Part shown: positions 24,413 to 32,731 of the stretch, one piece after another
Layout: each line of letters starts with the position of its first letter
Position numbering within the stretch: position 1 is the stretch's first letter
NCBI GenBank assembly: GCA_913020045.1
Contig: CAJWBE010000038.1
Location: forward strand, 1-34,662
DNA: 34,662 bases
Reading direction: 5' to 3'
From: an uncultured Oleiphilus sp.
GTDB lineage: Bacteria > Pseudomonadota > Gammaproteobacteria > Pseudomonadales > Oleiphilaceae
The notes under the pieces: generated by a model
Databases searched by the model: none
Told to the model about the DNA's origin: nothing
The model's input: only the letters and a program-made list of their open reading frames with translations
Position numbers and translations under genes: made by a program

Positions 24413-26985
24413 AGGGAATCCTCCGATTGCGCTTTTTTGGCAAGATAGCGTCGTCTTCCCAAATCAGGTTTAAGCCAACTAATCAGCGCAGGGAATAGCA
24501 GTAAGTCAGACGATAGTGCGACGAAAATCGCTAAAGAACCGAATATGCCGGTTTTTGCGAGCCCCATGTAGTCAGAGAAAGCCAGCATGGAGAAACCTAA
24601 GCCGAGCACTAGCGTGGTGAAGGTGACCGCTTGACCTACTTCTTTTACCGTACTTGCGAGCGCCGCCTCAACGTCTCCCATTTCGAACCATGCGTCGCGG
24701 TAATGGGCAATAAAGTGAATGGTGTCGTCCACGGCGATTCCAATAATCAAGGGTGCGATAATAAGCGTATCAGTATCCAAAGGGATGCCTAGCAAGCCCA
24801 TTACCCCAAAGGTAAAGAATGCAGGCAGCAGGTTTGGGACCATCGATATTAAGCCGGCTTGCACTGAACCAAGAGAAATCACCAACAAAATAGTGATGAT
24901 AATAAGTGCGAAAGCGAAGCTTTTGATTTGTGCCCAGCTAATGTAATCGACCAGCGTCATCATTAGCGCCAAAGAACCCGTCACGCGCGTGTTCATATTT
25001 GGGTAGCTTGTTTGGAGTGGTTCGAAATAGTGGTTCAAATCTATTTGAGCTGACTCGAAGAAGTTTGCATATTCGTATGAACCCTTGTTTTTTATCTGCA
25101 ACGAGATATGGCTTTGGCTGTAGTTGTCATTAACCAGTTGGCGGCGATCGTCAGCGTTTGCGCTATCGAAAAGATAGAGAAGCTGAGCGGTCAAGCGTGC
25201 GTCGTCTGGAATCACTTGGAAAGAGTCGCGTCCCTCATGCATGACTTTATTCGTGTCTTCAACGAGGTCCGCTAGCGAAAAGGTTTTAACGACAATATCG
25301 GGGTAGGTGTTTTCCATGTGGTCTTGTAAGGCTGAAATCGCCTTTAGCACTTTAGGGTCTTTTAAGGCGTCAGTCTGTGCAAAGTCGAGCATAAACTCCA
25401 TGTTTTGGCCGCCCATCATATTGGCGTCTACGATGTCGTAAGTGACGCGAATGTCGCTCCCTTCCTTAGTTAATTCCGCCAAATTAGTATCGATACGAAC
25501 TTGCGTTCCTCCCCATACAAATAACAGAAAAACACCAAAGTAAATCACCACAATAGGTTTGGCTTTGCGAGCGACGTAACGCGGAATGCTATCGAGTAGT
25601 GGCTGAAGCCAATGATTCTTTTCTCGTTCTCCAAATTTTCGTGCGGCTTTGGCGTGATAAGGGTGCCAAATATCGAGTAAAACGGGCAATAGAAAAATAG
25701 TAAAGATAAAGGCCACGCCAACACCCATTGCAGAGTTAACGCCAAAAACGCCAATTTGAGGTAGGTTGCTGACCATAAGCGCTGACATGCCAGCCATGGT
25801 AGTCACTGTGGTCAGAAAGATAGGCAGGCCCGTTTTTCGATAAGCGAGTTTCATCGCGGGCCGATGCTCATTGCCTTCGCGGCGATATAAGGTGTATGCA
25901 CTTAAGACATGCACACAGTCAGCAACGCCGACCGCTAGAATCAACATAAACGACAAGCTAACCATGTTAGACAGTGCGATCCCCATCCAACTCAGTAATC
26001 CAATGGACCAGAATGCCGAACAGGAGATGACTAATACGGGCCAAACTACCGCGCTCCACGAATGAAACAAGAGCCACAAAAGCACGACGACCACGATAAG
26101 CATTAGGCCGAGTAGGGATGAGGCCTGCTTGAGGTTGTTCATGGCAAACTCCATCATGGCGGCTTGGCCGGTATAGAAAAAATCGAAATGTTGATATTTT
26201 TCTTGGGCCGCGATTGCGCGAAGATGCGTCATGAATGACAGATATTCATCCATTTGCATGTCTTGAAAAACGATTGGCTCACTACTCATTGATTCGTCAA
26301 TCGTAAGCCCACCCCCCATATCGAAATCGTCGTCCGATAGCAGGTTTTGCGCGTCGATTGGAATCGAGTCACTTTGGTTAACAGGAACGACGCCAAAATC
26401 TGTTTTGATTCTGATTCCTCCATAGGCAAAGTCCTTGGAGTAATAAGTTAGCTCGAAGGCTTCTTGGGTCAGAGCAACCTGTCGTTTAGCTTCGCGCTCC
26501 GCGTCACTGTTAGGGAAATCCGCCATTAGTTTTTTTGAAATGAGGGTATCGCCGTTAGCTAATTGATAGCGCCCATTAATGAGACTGTCGATGCGGACTA
26601 TTCGGGACAACTCGCTAGCGTTTTCGTTATCGGGTGTTTTTGCGTTAGCGGGGTCAAACCTAATGGTATCTAACTCTGCGTGGAATGAGCGCAAAGTGTC
26701 GATAGACTTTTCAGAAAATACATCGCCGTCTCGTGGGCGATAAACGATATAAAGTCCGTCGTCACTGCCAAACTGCTGACGAAAGTCATCAAGAGAAACT
26801 TTCGCTGGATCATCGTCTTGAAACCAACTCTCCAGAGACATATCCAGTGTGAATTTAGTCAGCATGCCATAGAGCATTGCACTGGTGATGAGTACGAAAA
26901 CTGAGATAACAGTCCAACGCCAAGATAATAGTTTCTGAGGCGCCGCCTCAAATAGTAAGTTCAAACGCGCCAGTATAGATTGCAC
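24400..26985 (-). CDS. RND/MMPL-family inner-membrane transporter
   Basis: An 861-residue RND superfamily protein of the COG1033/MMPL type. TM1 is about 24-42. A periplasmic loop (about 45-285) precedes TM2-6 (about 288-440). A second periplasmic loop (about 500-680) precedes TM8-12. Proton-relay acidic residues are visible in GVADCVHVL (D356) and AVDDTIHF (D753/D754). The HpnN/MmpL group moves lipids or hydrophobic compounds. No membrane-fusion protein or TolC partner is present. The GTG start has AGAGG seven bases upstream. It is the first gene of a three-gene operon. Confidence 0.92.
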   Translation of the reverse strand: MQSILARLNLLFEAAPQKLLSWRWTVISVFVLITSAMLYGMLTKFTLDMSLESWFQDDDPAKVSLDDFRQQFGSDDGLYIVYRPRDGDVFSEKSIDTLRSFHAELDTIRFDPANAKTPDNENASELSRIVRIDSLINGRYQLANGDTLISKKLMADFPNSDAEREAKRQVALTQEAFELTYYSKDFAYGGIRIKTDFGVVPVNQSDSIPIDAQNLLSDDDFDMGGGLTIDESMSSEPIVFQDMQMDEYLSFMTHLRAIAAQEKYQHFDFFYTGQAAMMEFAMNNLKQASSLLGLMLIVVVVLLWLLFHSWSAVVWPVLVISCSAFWSIGLLSWMGIALSNMVSLSFMLILAVGVADCVHVLSAYTLYRREGNEHRPAMKLAYRKTGLPIFLTTVTTMAGMSALMVSNLPQIGVFGVNSAMGVGVAFIFTIFLLPVLLDIWHPYHAKAARKFGEREKNHWLQPLLDSIPRYVARKAKPIVVIYFGVFLLFVWGGTQVRIDTNLAELTKEGSDIRVTYDIVDANMMGGQNMEFMLDFAQTDALKDPKVLKAISALQDHMENTYPDIVVKTFSLADLVEDTNKVMHEGRDSFQVIPDDARLTAQLLYLFDSANADDRRQLVNDNYSQSHISLQIKNKGSYEYANFFESAQIDLNHYFEPLQTSYPNMNTRVTGSLALMMTLVDYISWAQIKSFAFALIIITILLVISLGSVQAGLISMVPNLLPAFFTFGVMGLLGIPLDTDTLIIAPLIIGIAVDDTIHFIAHYRDAWFEMGDVEAALASTVKEVGQAVTFTTLVLGLGFSMLAFSDYMGLAKTGIFGSLAIFVALSSDLLLFPALISWLKPDLGRRRYLAKKAQSEDSLCGS

Positions 26986-27039
26986 CGATCAGCCTCTTTG
27001 AAAAATATTAAAAATACGAATGTACAGTGAGATTTTGCG

Positions 27040-27068
27040 TTGGTTCAAGACTATCTTATAAATATGGT
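27040..27068 (+). promoter_or_regulatory. Candidate promoter for the substrate-binding protein gene
   Basis: TTGGTT (27040-27045), a 17-bp spacer and TATGGT (27063-27068). The same TTGGTTCAA reads TTGAACCAA on the other strand, where TTGAAC with TACATT 18 bp on could serve the RND operon. Overlapping back-to-back -35 boxes are therefore possible. Confidence 0.4.
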
Positions 27069-27165
27069 CTAGTCTTTAAAAAACACGAGTCGGTATCCCT
27101 CTGATTGCTTTGCAGGGTATAACCTAAAAATAATAATAAGATCAGGATTAATTTGGAGGTGTTTT

Positions 27166-27942
27166 GTGCGTTTACTACTCGTTTTATCCTTGTTTTTGTC
27201 ATTCAGCCAGCTCGCGTTCGCGGATAGTTTAGTGATCGTCGGAGACGACAATGCTAAACCAAAAAACTGGATGAATACTGACGGCAAACCCGCAGGGATA
27301 ATGATTGACCTTCTTGATGAAGTCTCTGCCAGAACCGGGATTACCTTTGATTACCAGCTAATGCCTTGGAAGCGAGCGCTGAAACTTAGCTCCTTGGGTC
27401 AGGGTAGCATTATTGGTTTCTCTAAGACCTCTGAACGTGAGAAGACGTGGCATTACTCTGTTCCGATGTACTTTGACGAGTTAGTGTTTGTGACCACTAA
27501 AGATAAATGGTTTCAGTTTGACGGACTGAGTAGCTTGAATGGCCGCTCTGTCGCCATAAAGTTGGGCGCTACCTACGGCGATGATTTTGAGCAGGCGCGT
27601 CGTGATAAGGTATTGCGCGTTGTCGAAACAACTGACCGAAAGGGCCAGCTTCAAATGCTGATGTTTGGTCGAGTAGATACCGTATTAATGAGCCCCGGTA
27701 GAGTGGCGCTGGAATCTACTTTGGCTGAAAACAAGTTCCTAATGGAGCATCGTAATGACTATATTATTCTCGAAAAACCTTTCAAGCTTGATCCAAACTT
27801 TTTGGGTATGCCCAAGTCACTAGGCAAGACCTCATTGCTCGCTAAAATTAATAAAGCATTGGAAGAGATCAGGTCAGAACCGCTGTACGAGAAAATCGTC
27901 GAACGCAATATTGAAAAAGTACTTGCTGCACTAGAAGAGTAA
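27166..27942 (+). CDS. Solitary periplasmic substrate-binding protein (SBP_bac_3 type)
   Basis: A 258-residue protein with signal peptide MRLLLVLSLFLSFSQLAFA. The mature part has the family-3 binding-protein pattern: IVGDDNAKPKNW, DGKPAGIMIDLLDEVSARTG, PWKRAL, and LNGRSVAIKLGATYG in lobe two. No ABC permease or ATPase is adjacent, as in many marine gammaproteobacterial homologues of unknown role. GGAGG eight bases upstream supports the GTG start. It is divergent from the RND operon. Confidence 0.85.
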   Translation: MRLLLVLSLFLSFSQLAFADSLVIVGDDNAKPKNWMNTDGKPAGIMIDLLDEVSARTGITFDYQLMPWKRALKLSSLGQGSIIGFSKTSEREKTWHYSVPMYFDELVFVTTKDKWFQFDGLSSLNGRSVAIKLGATYGDDFEQARRDKVLRVVETTDRKGQLQMLMFGRVDTVLMSPGRVALESTLAENKFLMEHRNDYIILEKPFKLDPNFLGMPKSLGKTSLLAKINKALEEIRSEPLYEKIVERNIEKVLAALEE

Positions 27943-27943
27943 G

Positions 27944-27957
27944 TGAGCCTAGGCTCA
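27944..27957. other. Perfect 14-bp palindrome after the binding-protein gene
   Basis: TGAGCCTAGGCTCA starts two bases after the stop codon. In RNA it would give only a 5-bp stem, and no T-run follows, so a terminator is unlikely. It may be a protein site. The rest of 27958-28214 holds no gene; AACAC-ATTA-GTGTT (28160-28173) is another short inverted repeat before prpE. Confidence 0.35.
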
Positions 27958-28214
27958 ATAACGGCCAGCATCGGGCAATGGAATTCACCTAGCTAGTTTT
28001 TTATCTTTGACCAGTCGTTCTCTGCCCGGCAGTTAGCGCAAAACATTTCTTAGTCCGTCTCCTTCGGTGCACTTGCTTCTAGCCTTGCGTTGGTGTTTTA
28101 AAAAATCAATCCATACTACTATGGTCGCATTGTTCCGCCGAGTCGTTTTCCCTATCGTGAACACATTAGTGTTATTGCTTATTCAGCGGCTTTAGTAAAA
28201 AAGGGAGTGACCAT

Positions 28215-30110
28215 ATGTCCTATCAAGAAGAATACCTAGCCTCGATTGAACGCCCAGAATCGTTTTGGCGGTCTCAGGCTGAAAAGCTATCTTGGTTTAA
28301 AGTGCCAGAGGTGATTCTCAGTAAAGATGAAAACGGCGTGGACCGCTGGTTCGCAGATGGTGAATTGAATACGAGCTATATGGCCTTAGACGCGCAAGTT
28401 GAAGCAGGCTTAGCTAACCAAGTCGCGATCTATTATGACTCGCCAGTGACGGATACCAAAGAATCGATCACCTACCAGCAGCTATTAGAGCGCGTCTCCC
28501 TTTTTGCCGGAGCACTGGCCGCGCAAGGAGTAGAGAAGGGCGACCGTGTTCTGATTTATATGCCGATGATTCCGCAAGCTGTTGTCGCAATGTTGGCTGT
28601 GGCAAGGTTAGGGGCAATTCACTCCGTTGTATTCGGAGGCTTTGCTGCAAAAGAATTGGCTGTTCGCATTGATGATGCCGCGCCCAAGGTAATCGTGTCG
28701 GCTTCTTGTGGTATCGAAATTGACCGAATCATTGACTACAAGCCATTACTCGATGAAGCAATAACACTGGCTGAGCATAAACCTAGGTGTTGTATTATTC
28801 ATCAGCGAGAGCAAAGCATCGCGGCTTTAACCACGCCGCGAGACGTTTCGTGGACTCAGGCAATTGGTGAAGCGACCCCCCATTCGGCAGTTTCAGTCAA
28901 AGGTAGCGATCCGCTATATATCCTCTATACCTCCGGCACAACGGGTAAACCAAAGGGTGTTGTTAGGGACAATGGCGGTCATGCCGTTGCCATGCATTAC
29001 AGTATGAAAGCGGTGTATGACATGAACCCTGGAGAGGTGTTCTGGGCAGCGTCAGACGTTGGTTGGGTGGTTGGCCACTCATACATTGTTTATGCGCCCT
29101 TGCTAAGCGGTCTATCAACCGTGTTGTACGAGGGAAAACCTGTGCGGACGCCAGATGCTGGAGCATTCTGGCGAGTGGTGGCGGAATATGGGGTTAAGTC
29201 TTTGTTTTCTGCGCCGACAGCATTCAGGGCGATAAAAAAAGAAGATGCGGAGGGCGTTCGTTATCGAGAATATGATATGTCGAGCTTGAAGAGTGTGTTT
29301 GTCGCGGGTGAGCGCCTTGACCCACCGACATATCATTGGATTAAAGATTTGACTGGTTTGCCAGTGATAGACCATTGGTGGCAGACCGAAACAGGCTGGG
29401 CGATCTGTTCTAACCTAACGGGTATCGAAACGCTGCCAACTAAAGCGGGTTCAGCAACCATGCCAAGCCCCGGTTTTGATGTTCGGATATTGGACGATAG
29501 CGGCAAAGAGCTAGCACCAAATGAGCAAGGTAGCGTCGCAATTAAGCTACCACTACCTCCAGGATGCTTTCCAACAATTTGGGGCGACTTTGAGCGCTAT
29601 AACGAAGCCTATCTCACAGCGTATGAAGGTTATTATTGTTCAGGCGATGGCGGCTACAAAGACGAAGATGGCTATGTATTTATTATGGGCCGAACCGATG
29701 ACGTCATTAATGTGGCTGGACATCGCCTGTCGACGGGTGAAATGGAAGAAATTGTTGCTGACCACCCATCCGTTGCTGAGTGCGCAGTGATCGGCATACG
29801 TTGTGATATCAAAGGGCAGTTACCAATTGGTTTCGTGTTAATGAAGGACGGTGACGCCTTAGACGAGATAGCCTTAGAAGCAGAGCTCGCTGTAATGATG
29901 CGCGAACGAATTGGTGCTTTGGCCTGTTTTAAAACGGCTTTATTGGTTAAGCGTCTGCCTAAAACACGCTCGGGTAAAATCCTTCGAAAGCTCATGCGGC
30001 AGATAGCTGACGGTGAAGAATATAGTATTCCGTCAACCATAGATGACCCAGCAAGCATTGATGAACTCGCTGCAGCGATGCGTGATCGAGGGATTCGAAA
30101 GGCGGTTTAG
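28215..30110 (+). CDS. prpE: Propionate-CoA ligase PrpE
   Basis: A 631-residue AMP-forming acyl-CoA synthetase. The P-loop-like motif YTSGTTGKPKG is at 238-248, the A5-type motif DHWWQTETGWAI lies near 390, and the catalytic Lys is about K588 in RSGKILRK. The segment ASDVGWVVGHSYIVYAPLL and the tail EEYSIPSTIDDPA favour PrpE over acetyl-CoA synthetase. It activates propionate (or acetate) to the CoA ester. No methylcitrate-cycle genes are adjacent. A GGGAG ribosome site precedes the ATG. Confidence 0.88.
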   Translation: MSYQEEYLASIERPESFWRSQAEKLSWFKVPEVILSKDENGVDRWFADGELNTSYMALDAQVEAGLANQVAIYYDSPVTDTKESITYQQLLERVSLFAGALAAQGVEKGDRVLIYMPMIPQAVVAMLAVARLGAIHSVVFGGFAAKELAVRIDDAAPKVIVSASCGIEIDRIIDYKPLLDEAITLAEHKPRCCIIHQREQSIAALTTPRDVSWTQAIGEATPHSAVSVKGSDPLYILYTSGTTGKPKGVVRDNGGHAVAMHYSMKAVYDMNPGEVFWAASDVGWVVGHSYIVYAPLLSGLSTVLYEGKPVRTPDAGAFWRVVAEYGVKSLFSAPTAFRAIKKEDAEGVRYREYDMSSLKSVFVAGERLDPPTYHWIKDLTGLPVIDHWWQTETGWAICSNLTGIETLPTKAGSATMPSPGFDVRILDDSGKELAPNEQGSVAIKLPLPPGCFPTIWGDFERYNEAYLTAYEGYYCSGDGGYKDEDGYVFIMGRTDDVINVAGHRLSTGEMEEIVADHPSVAECAVIGIRCDIKGQLPIGFVLMKDGDALDEIALEAELAVMMRERIGALACFKTALLVKRLPKTRSGKILRKLMRQIADGEEYSIPSTIDDPASIDELAAAMRDRGIRKAV

Positions 30111-30186
30111 ATTGGGGTGACGTGTTTGAAGACTAATGGGAATATATTGAAGGGAATAAAAACGGGTTATTCGTAGAGAAAAAGGA

Positions 30187-30241
30187 GTGCGAGCGGTCGA
30201 TATCTTATCAACGAAAGTTAGATCGTATTGACCGCGAGCAC
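30187..30241. other. Imperfect stem-loop with tandem G-A mismatches
   Basis: GTGC-GA-GCGGTC (30187-30198) pairs with GACCGC-GA-GCAC (30230-30241), leaving a symmetric GA/GA internal loop, a combination that can form stable sheared pairs in RNA. The apical loop is 31 nt. It lies between convergent prpE and the reductase gene. Confidence 0.45.
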
Positions 30242-30255
30242 TAAGAAAGAGACTG

Positions 30256-30282
30256 GCCATCACCAGCAGTACTAGTGATGGC
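30256..30282. terminator. Perfect 8-bp stem-loop, possible terminator
   Basis: GCCATCAC (30256-30263) pairs with GTGATGGC (30275-30282) around an 11-nt loop in the convergent prpE/reductase gap. No strong T-run follows on either strand, so the terminator role is uncertain. Confidence 0.45.
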
Positions 30283-30347
30283 TACAATAAAAAATGGCGA
30301 CACTGTATCAGCAAACAAGACGCCGAGTCTCTTTGGCCTGTAAACTG

Positions 30348-31418
30348 TTAGGACGCTTTTTTACTCTTTAAGTGATTCCATTTTAATAAGTCTTCGACGG
30401 CTGCTTTTATGCTTTCTTTTGCCGGAATAAACTCAATTCCCAACTCTTGCTTAACCTTGCTGTTGTCGTAGCGCATGTCTTTACCGATGTGCGAACGCAT
30501 ATATGAGCCGCTGCCTTTTGGCTGAGTGTAGGATAAAAGCTTCATCACTTTGTCGCCAAACGGTGTTGCCAAATTGATCTTCGGCAGCTTGTAGTGAGAG
30601 TAACCAATCGAATTGAGGTGGTTCACGACTTGGGTCATCGTCATCGTCTCGTTTGAAACGAGGTAACGTCCGCTCGCATTTGAAGTCTCCATTGCTAAAA
30701 CGTGGGCTTTTGCAACATCCCTAACGTCGACAATACCCCACGTGACGGACATGAGTGTCGGGTACGCACCGCTCATGATATCGGCGAATATCTTGTTCGA
30801 TTCATTAAGGCCTGGACCGAGTGATGGGCCGATGACCATAAATGGATTGATAACAACAAGATCAAAGCCCGGTTTCTTTTTCTCGATGAAATCCCAAGCG
30901 GACCTTTCTGCAAGGGTTTTGGAATAATAGTAAGGGTTGCGCTTTAGGTCTGATTTGGTATTCCAGTTGTTTTCAGAAAACGTGGTTTCGTTGCTGGCTT
31001 CATCGGTAATAGCGGCCATCGAAGATGTCAAAACGACGCGCTTGACTCGCGCTGATTTGGCGCAAGATTCTAGAACATTTGTGGTGCCTTGAACTGCTGG
31101 GTCAACAAGATCTTTTTGCGGGTCTTTTACGTTAACAATATAAGGGCTTGCGGTATGCATCACCACATCGCAATCTGCGACGATATCATCAAATGCGCCG
31201 TTATCTTGAAGGCTTGCTTGTGCGAACTCCAAACGTTCCGCTGCACCGTCTAGTGACGTTAGGTACGGGTAACGCGATGCTTCTGAGCGAACCGTCGCTT
31301 TCACGTGATATCCCGCATCAAGCAATTGCTTAACGATATGGGCAGCAATAAATCCACTCGCTCCCGTTACGCATACTTTGGTTGAACTAGCTTTAATTTC
31401 ACCGGTGCTGTCAGACAT
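30348..31418 (-). CDS. Extended SDR: dihydroflavonol-4-reductase-like NAD(P)-dependent reductase
   Basis: A 356-residue Rossmann-fold protein. The nucleotide-binding motif TGASGFIAAHI (18-28) and the catalytic YxxxK (Y163, K167 in YYYSK), with Ser near 132, place it in the extended short-chain dehydrogenase group related to plant cinnamoyl-CoA/dihydroflavonol reductases. It likely reduces a carbonyl or aldehyde; the substrate is unknown. AGGA seven bases upstream supports the ATG. The TetR gene is divergent and the promoter contains a palindromic operator, so local repression is likely. Confidence 0.88.
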   Translation of the reverse strand: MSDSTGEIKASSTKVCVTGASGFIAAHIVKQLLDAGYHVKATVRSEASRYPYLTSLDGAAERLEFAQASLQDNGAFDDIVADCDVVMHTASPYIVNVKDPQKDLVDPAVQGTTNVLESCAKSARVKRVVLTSSMAAITDEASNETTFSENNWNTKSDLKRNPYYYSKTLAERSAWDFIEKKKPGFDLVVINPFMVIGPSLGPGLNESNKIFADIMSGAYPTLMSVTWGIVDVRDVAKAHVLAMETSNASGRYLVSNETMTMTQVVNHLNSIGYSHYKLPKINLATPFGDKVMKLLSYTQPKGSGSYMRSHIGKDMRYDNSKVKQELGIEFIPAKESIKAAVEDLLKWNHLKSKKAS

Positions 31419-31478
31419 AAAAAATTCCTAGAATTGTTGTTTGGAGGTCATGTACTACTCTTTGCTGACCGTGGGTTA

Positions 31479-31508
31479 TTTATATAATGACCCAGAGTCA
31501 TTTGTCAA
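31479..31508 (-). promoter_or_regulatory. Sigma70 promoter of the reductase gene
   Basis: On the minus strand a consensus TTGACA (31508-31503), an 18-bp spacer and TATAAA (31484-31479) give a start about 54 bp before the coding region. On the plus strand TATAAT at 31483-31488, with a weak TTTGCT at 31461, may serve the TetR gene. Confidence 0.7.
31486..31502. promoter_or_regulatory. TetR-type operator filling the promoter spacer
   Basis: AATGAC-CCAGA-GTCATT is a perfect 6+5+6 inverted repeat exactly between the -35 and -10 of the reductase promoter and overlapping the likely TetR -10. Binding there would block both genes. Assignment to the adjacent TetR protein is by position. Confidence 0.65.
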
Positions 31509-31598
31509 ATACTCGTTTTTCAATTAATCTTATTACTGGGCGCTAATCCGCAACATGGGTTTTAGCCAACCCAAGCCCGTCAACCTATCGAGAGCAGT

Positions 31599-32270
31599 AT
31601 GGCGCACGTAAAGCGAAGAGCAGTAAGTGAAGAGCAAAAGGCGCAACGCCGCGAAGATATTCTAAACTCTGCGAGAGAGTTGTTTCAGAGCTGTACCCGC
31701 TACGATGCGATCTTAATGAAACACATCGCCGAGAACATTAAGCTGACGAAGGGTACCTTGTACCTCTACTTTAAGACGAAGGAAGAGGTGTTTCTGTCTC
31801 TCTACGAGCAAGAATTCGTGACGCTATGCGAACGAATGCAGCGTGGTATTTTGTTAAAGACGAATGGCGGTACGCGCAAGCTGGATACCGGCGACATTCA
31901 CGAAGTGTTAGTACAGTCCGTGACAGGTCATGACACCTTTCTTCGTTTAAACGGATTGCTGCACTCAGTGTTAGAGCAGAACATAGAGTTCGAAACAGCC
32001 CTTCGCTTCAAAACAATGCTACGAGATTTGATGATAGAAAATGCGGCGGTATTCGAAGCGAATGTCGCGGGCGTTGGCCCAGGGCGAGGCGCTGAGCTAT
32101 TACTACTCGTGCACGAAGTGACCATCGGTGCCTATCACACTGCATCGCCATCGCCTTGTTTAAATTTGGTATTTGAACGCCCAGATATGCAGTTTATGAA
32201 GTTACACTTCGATGAAGAATTTCCGAAGCTATTGGGGTATTTGCTCAAAGGCTTTTTAACGAAAAGCTAG
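31599..32270 (+). CDS. TetR-family transcriptional regulator
   Basis: A 223-residue regulator. The N-terminal HTH (about 17-63) reads REDILNSARELFQ, then AENIKLTKGTLYLYFKTKEE, the classical TetR recognition segment. The C-terminal ligand domain is helical and not assigned to a subfamily. It is divergent from the reductase gene and probably represses it and itself through the palindrome at 31486-31502. The ligand is unknown but may be a substrate of the reductase. Confidence 0.92.
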   Translation: MAHVKRRAVSEEQKAQRREDILNSARELFQSCTRYDAILMKHIAENIKLTKGTLYLYFKTKEEVFLSLYEQEFVTLCERMQRGILLKTNGGTRKLDTGDIHEVLVQSVTGHDTFLRLNGLLHSVLEQNIEFETALRFKTMLRDLMIENAAVFEANVAGVGPGRGAELLLLVHEVTIGAYHTASPSPCLNLVFERPDMQFMKLHFDEEFPKLLGYLLKGFLTKS

Positions 32271-32337
32271 CCGCTGCGAGATGATGCACAGGGCTTCAGA
32301 TGTCGCATTTTGAATCTAAGGATAGATAGGTCAGATA

Positions 32338-32667
32338 GTGGAATTTGTCGCGTACTTTGTGGTGATAATTGTCGTCAGTGTTGGAAGCTTCTGGCTAGCA
32401 GGTAGTCTATATGGTTTGTTTCATCGCCCGGCAATCTATTTTCCTCTCTCGCTGGCAACAAAAATGGCGTTGTGCGCAACGTTTGGCGCCATGCTTTTTA
32501 TGGTCGGTGGCGTTGTTTTGGCGACGCTTGTTTTTAATGCGGAAATGAAGAAAAGGGATGATTACAAGCAATGGCCAGTTTTAATAGTCGGCGCACTAAT
32601 CTCGGTGTTATGTACCGTCGTTATCTACTTTTCAGTGATCTCATTGGCCTGGAAAATTCTCGGTTAG
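32338..32667 (+). CDS. Small three-helix membrane protein
   Basis: A 109-residue hydrophobic protein with three predicted transmembrane segments (about 4-26, 42-66, 80-105) and a short charged cytoplasmic loop (AEMKKRDDYKQ). No family is recognised. The GTG start has an AGG-type ribosome site. It follows tetR by 67 bp and may be co-transcribed. Confidence 0.7.
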   Translation: MEFVAYFVVIIVVSVGSFWLAGSLYGLFHRPAIYFPLSLATKMALCATFGAMLFMVGGVVLATLVFNAEMKKRDDYKQWPVLIVGALISVLCTVVIYFSVISLAWKILG

Positions 32668-32731
32668 CTTGAACTGTTTTCAGAAGATAATTAGCTAGCT
32701 AGCGTGTCAGCCACTAGGCGAAGGGACTCAC

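Noticed and set aside
32694-32703. GCTAGCTAGC upstream of ycaQ, with CTAGCTAG also near 2263 and 27992
   Set aside because: Short self-complementary tetranucleotide runs without consistent context; probably chance.
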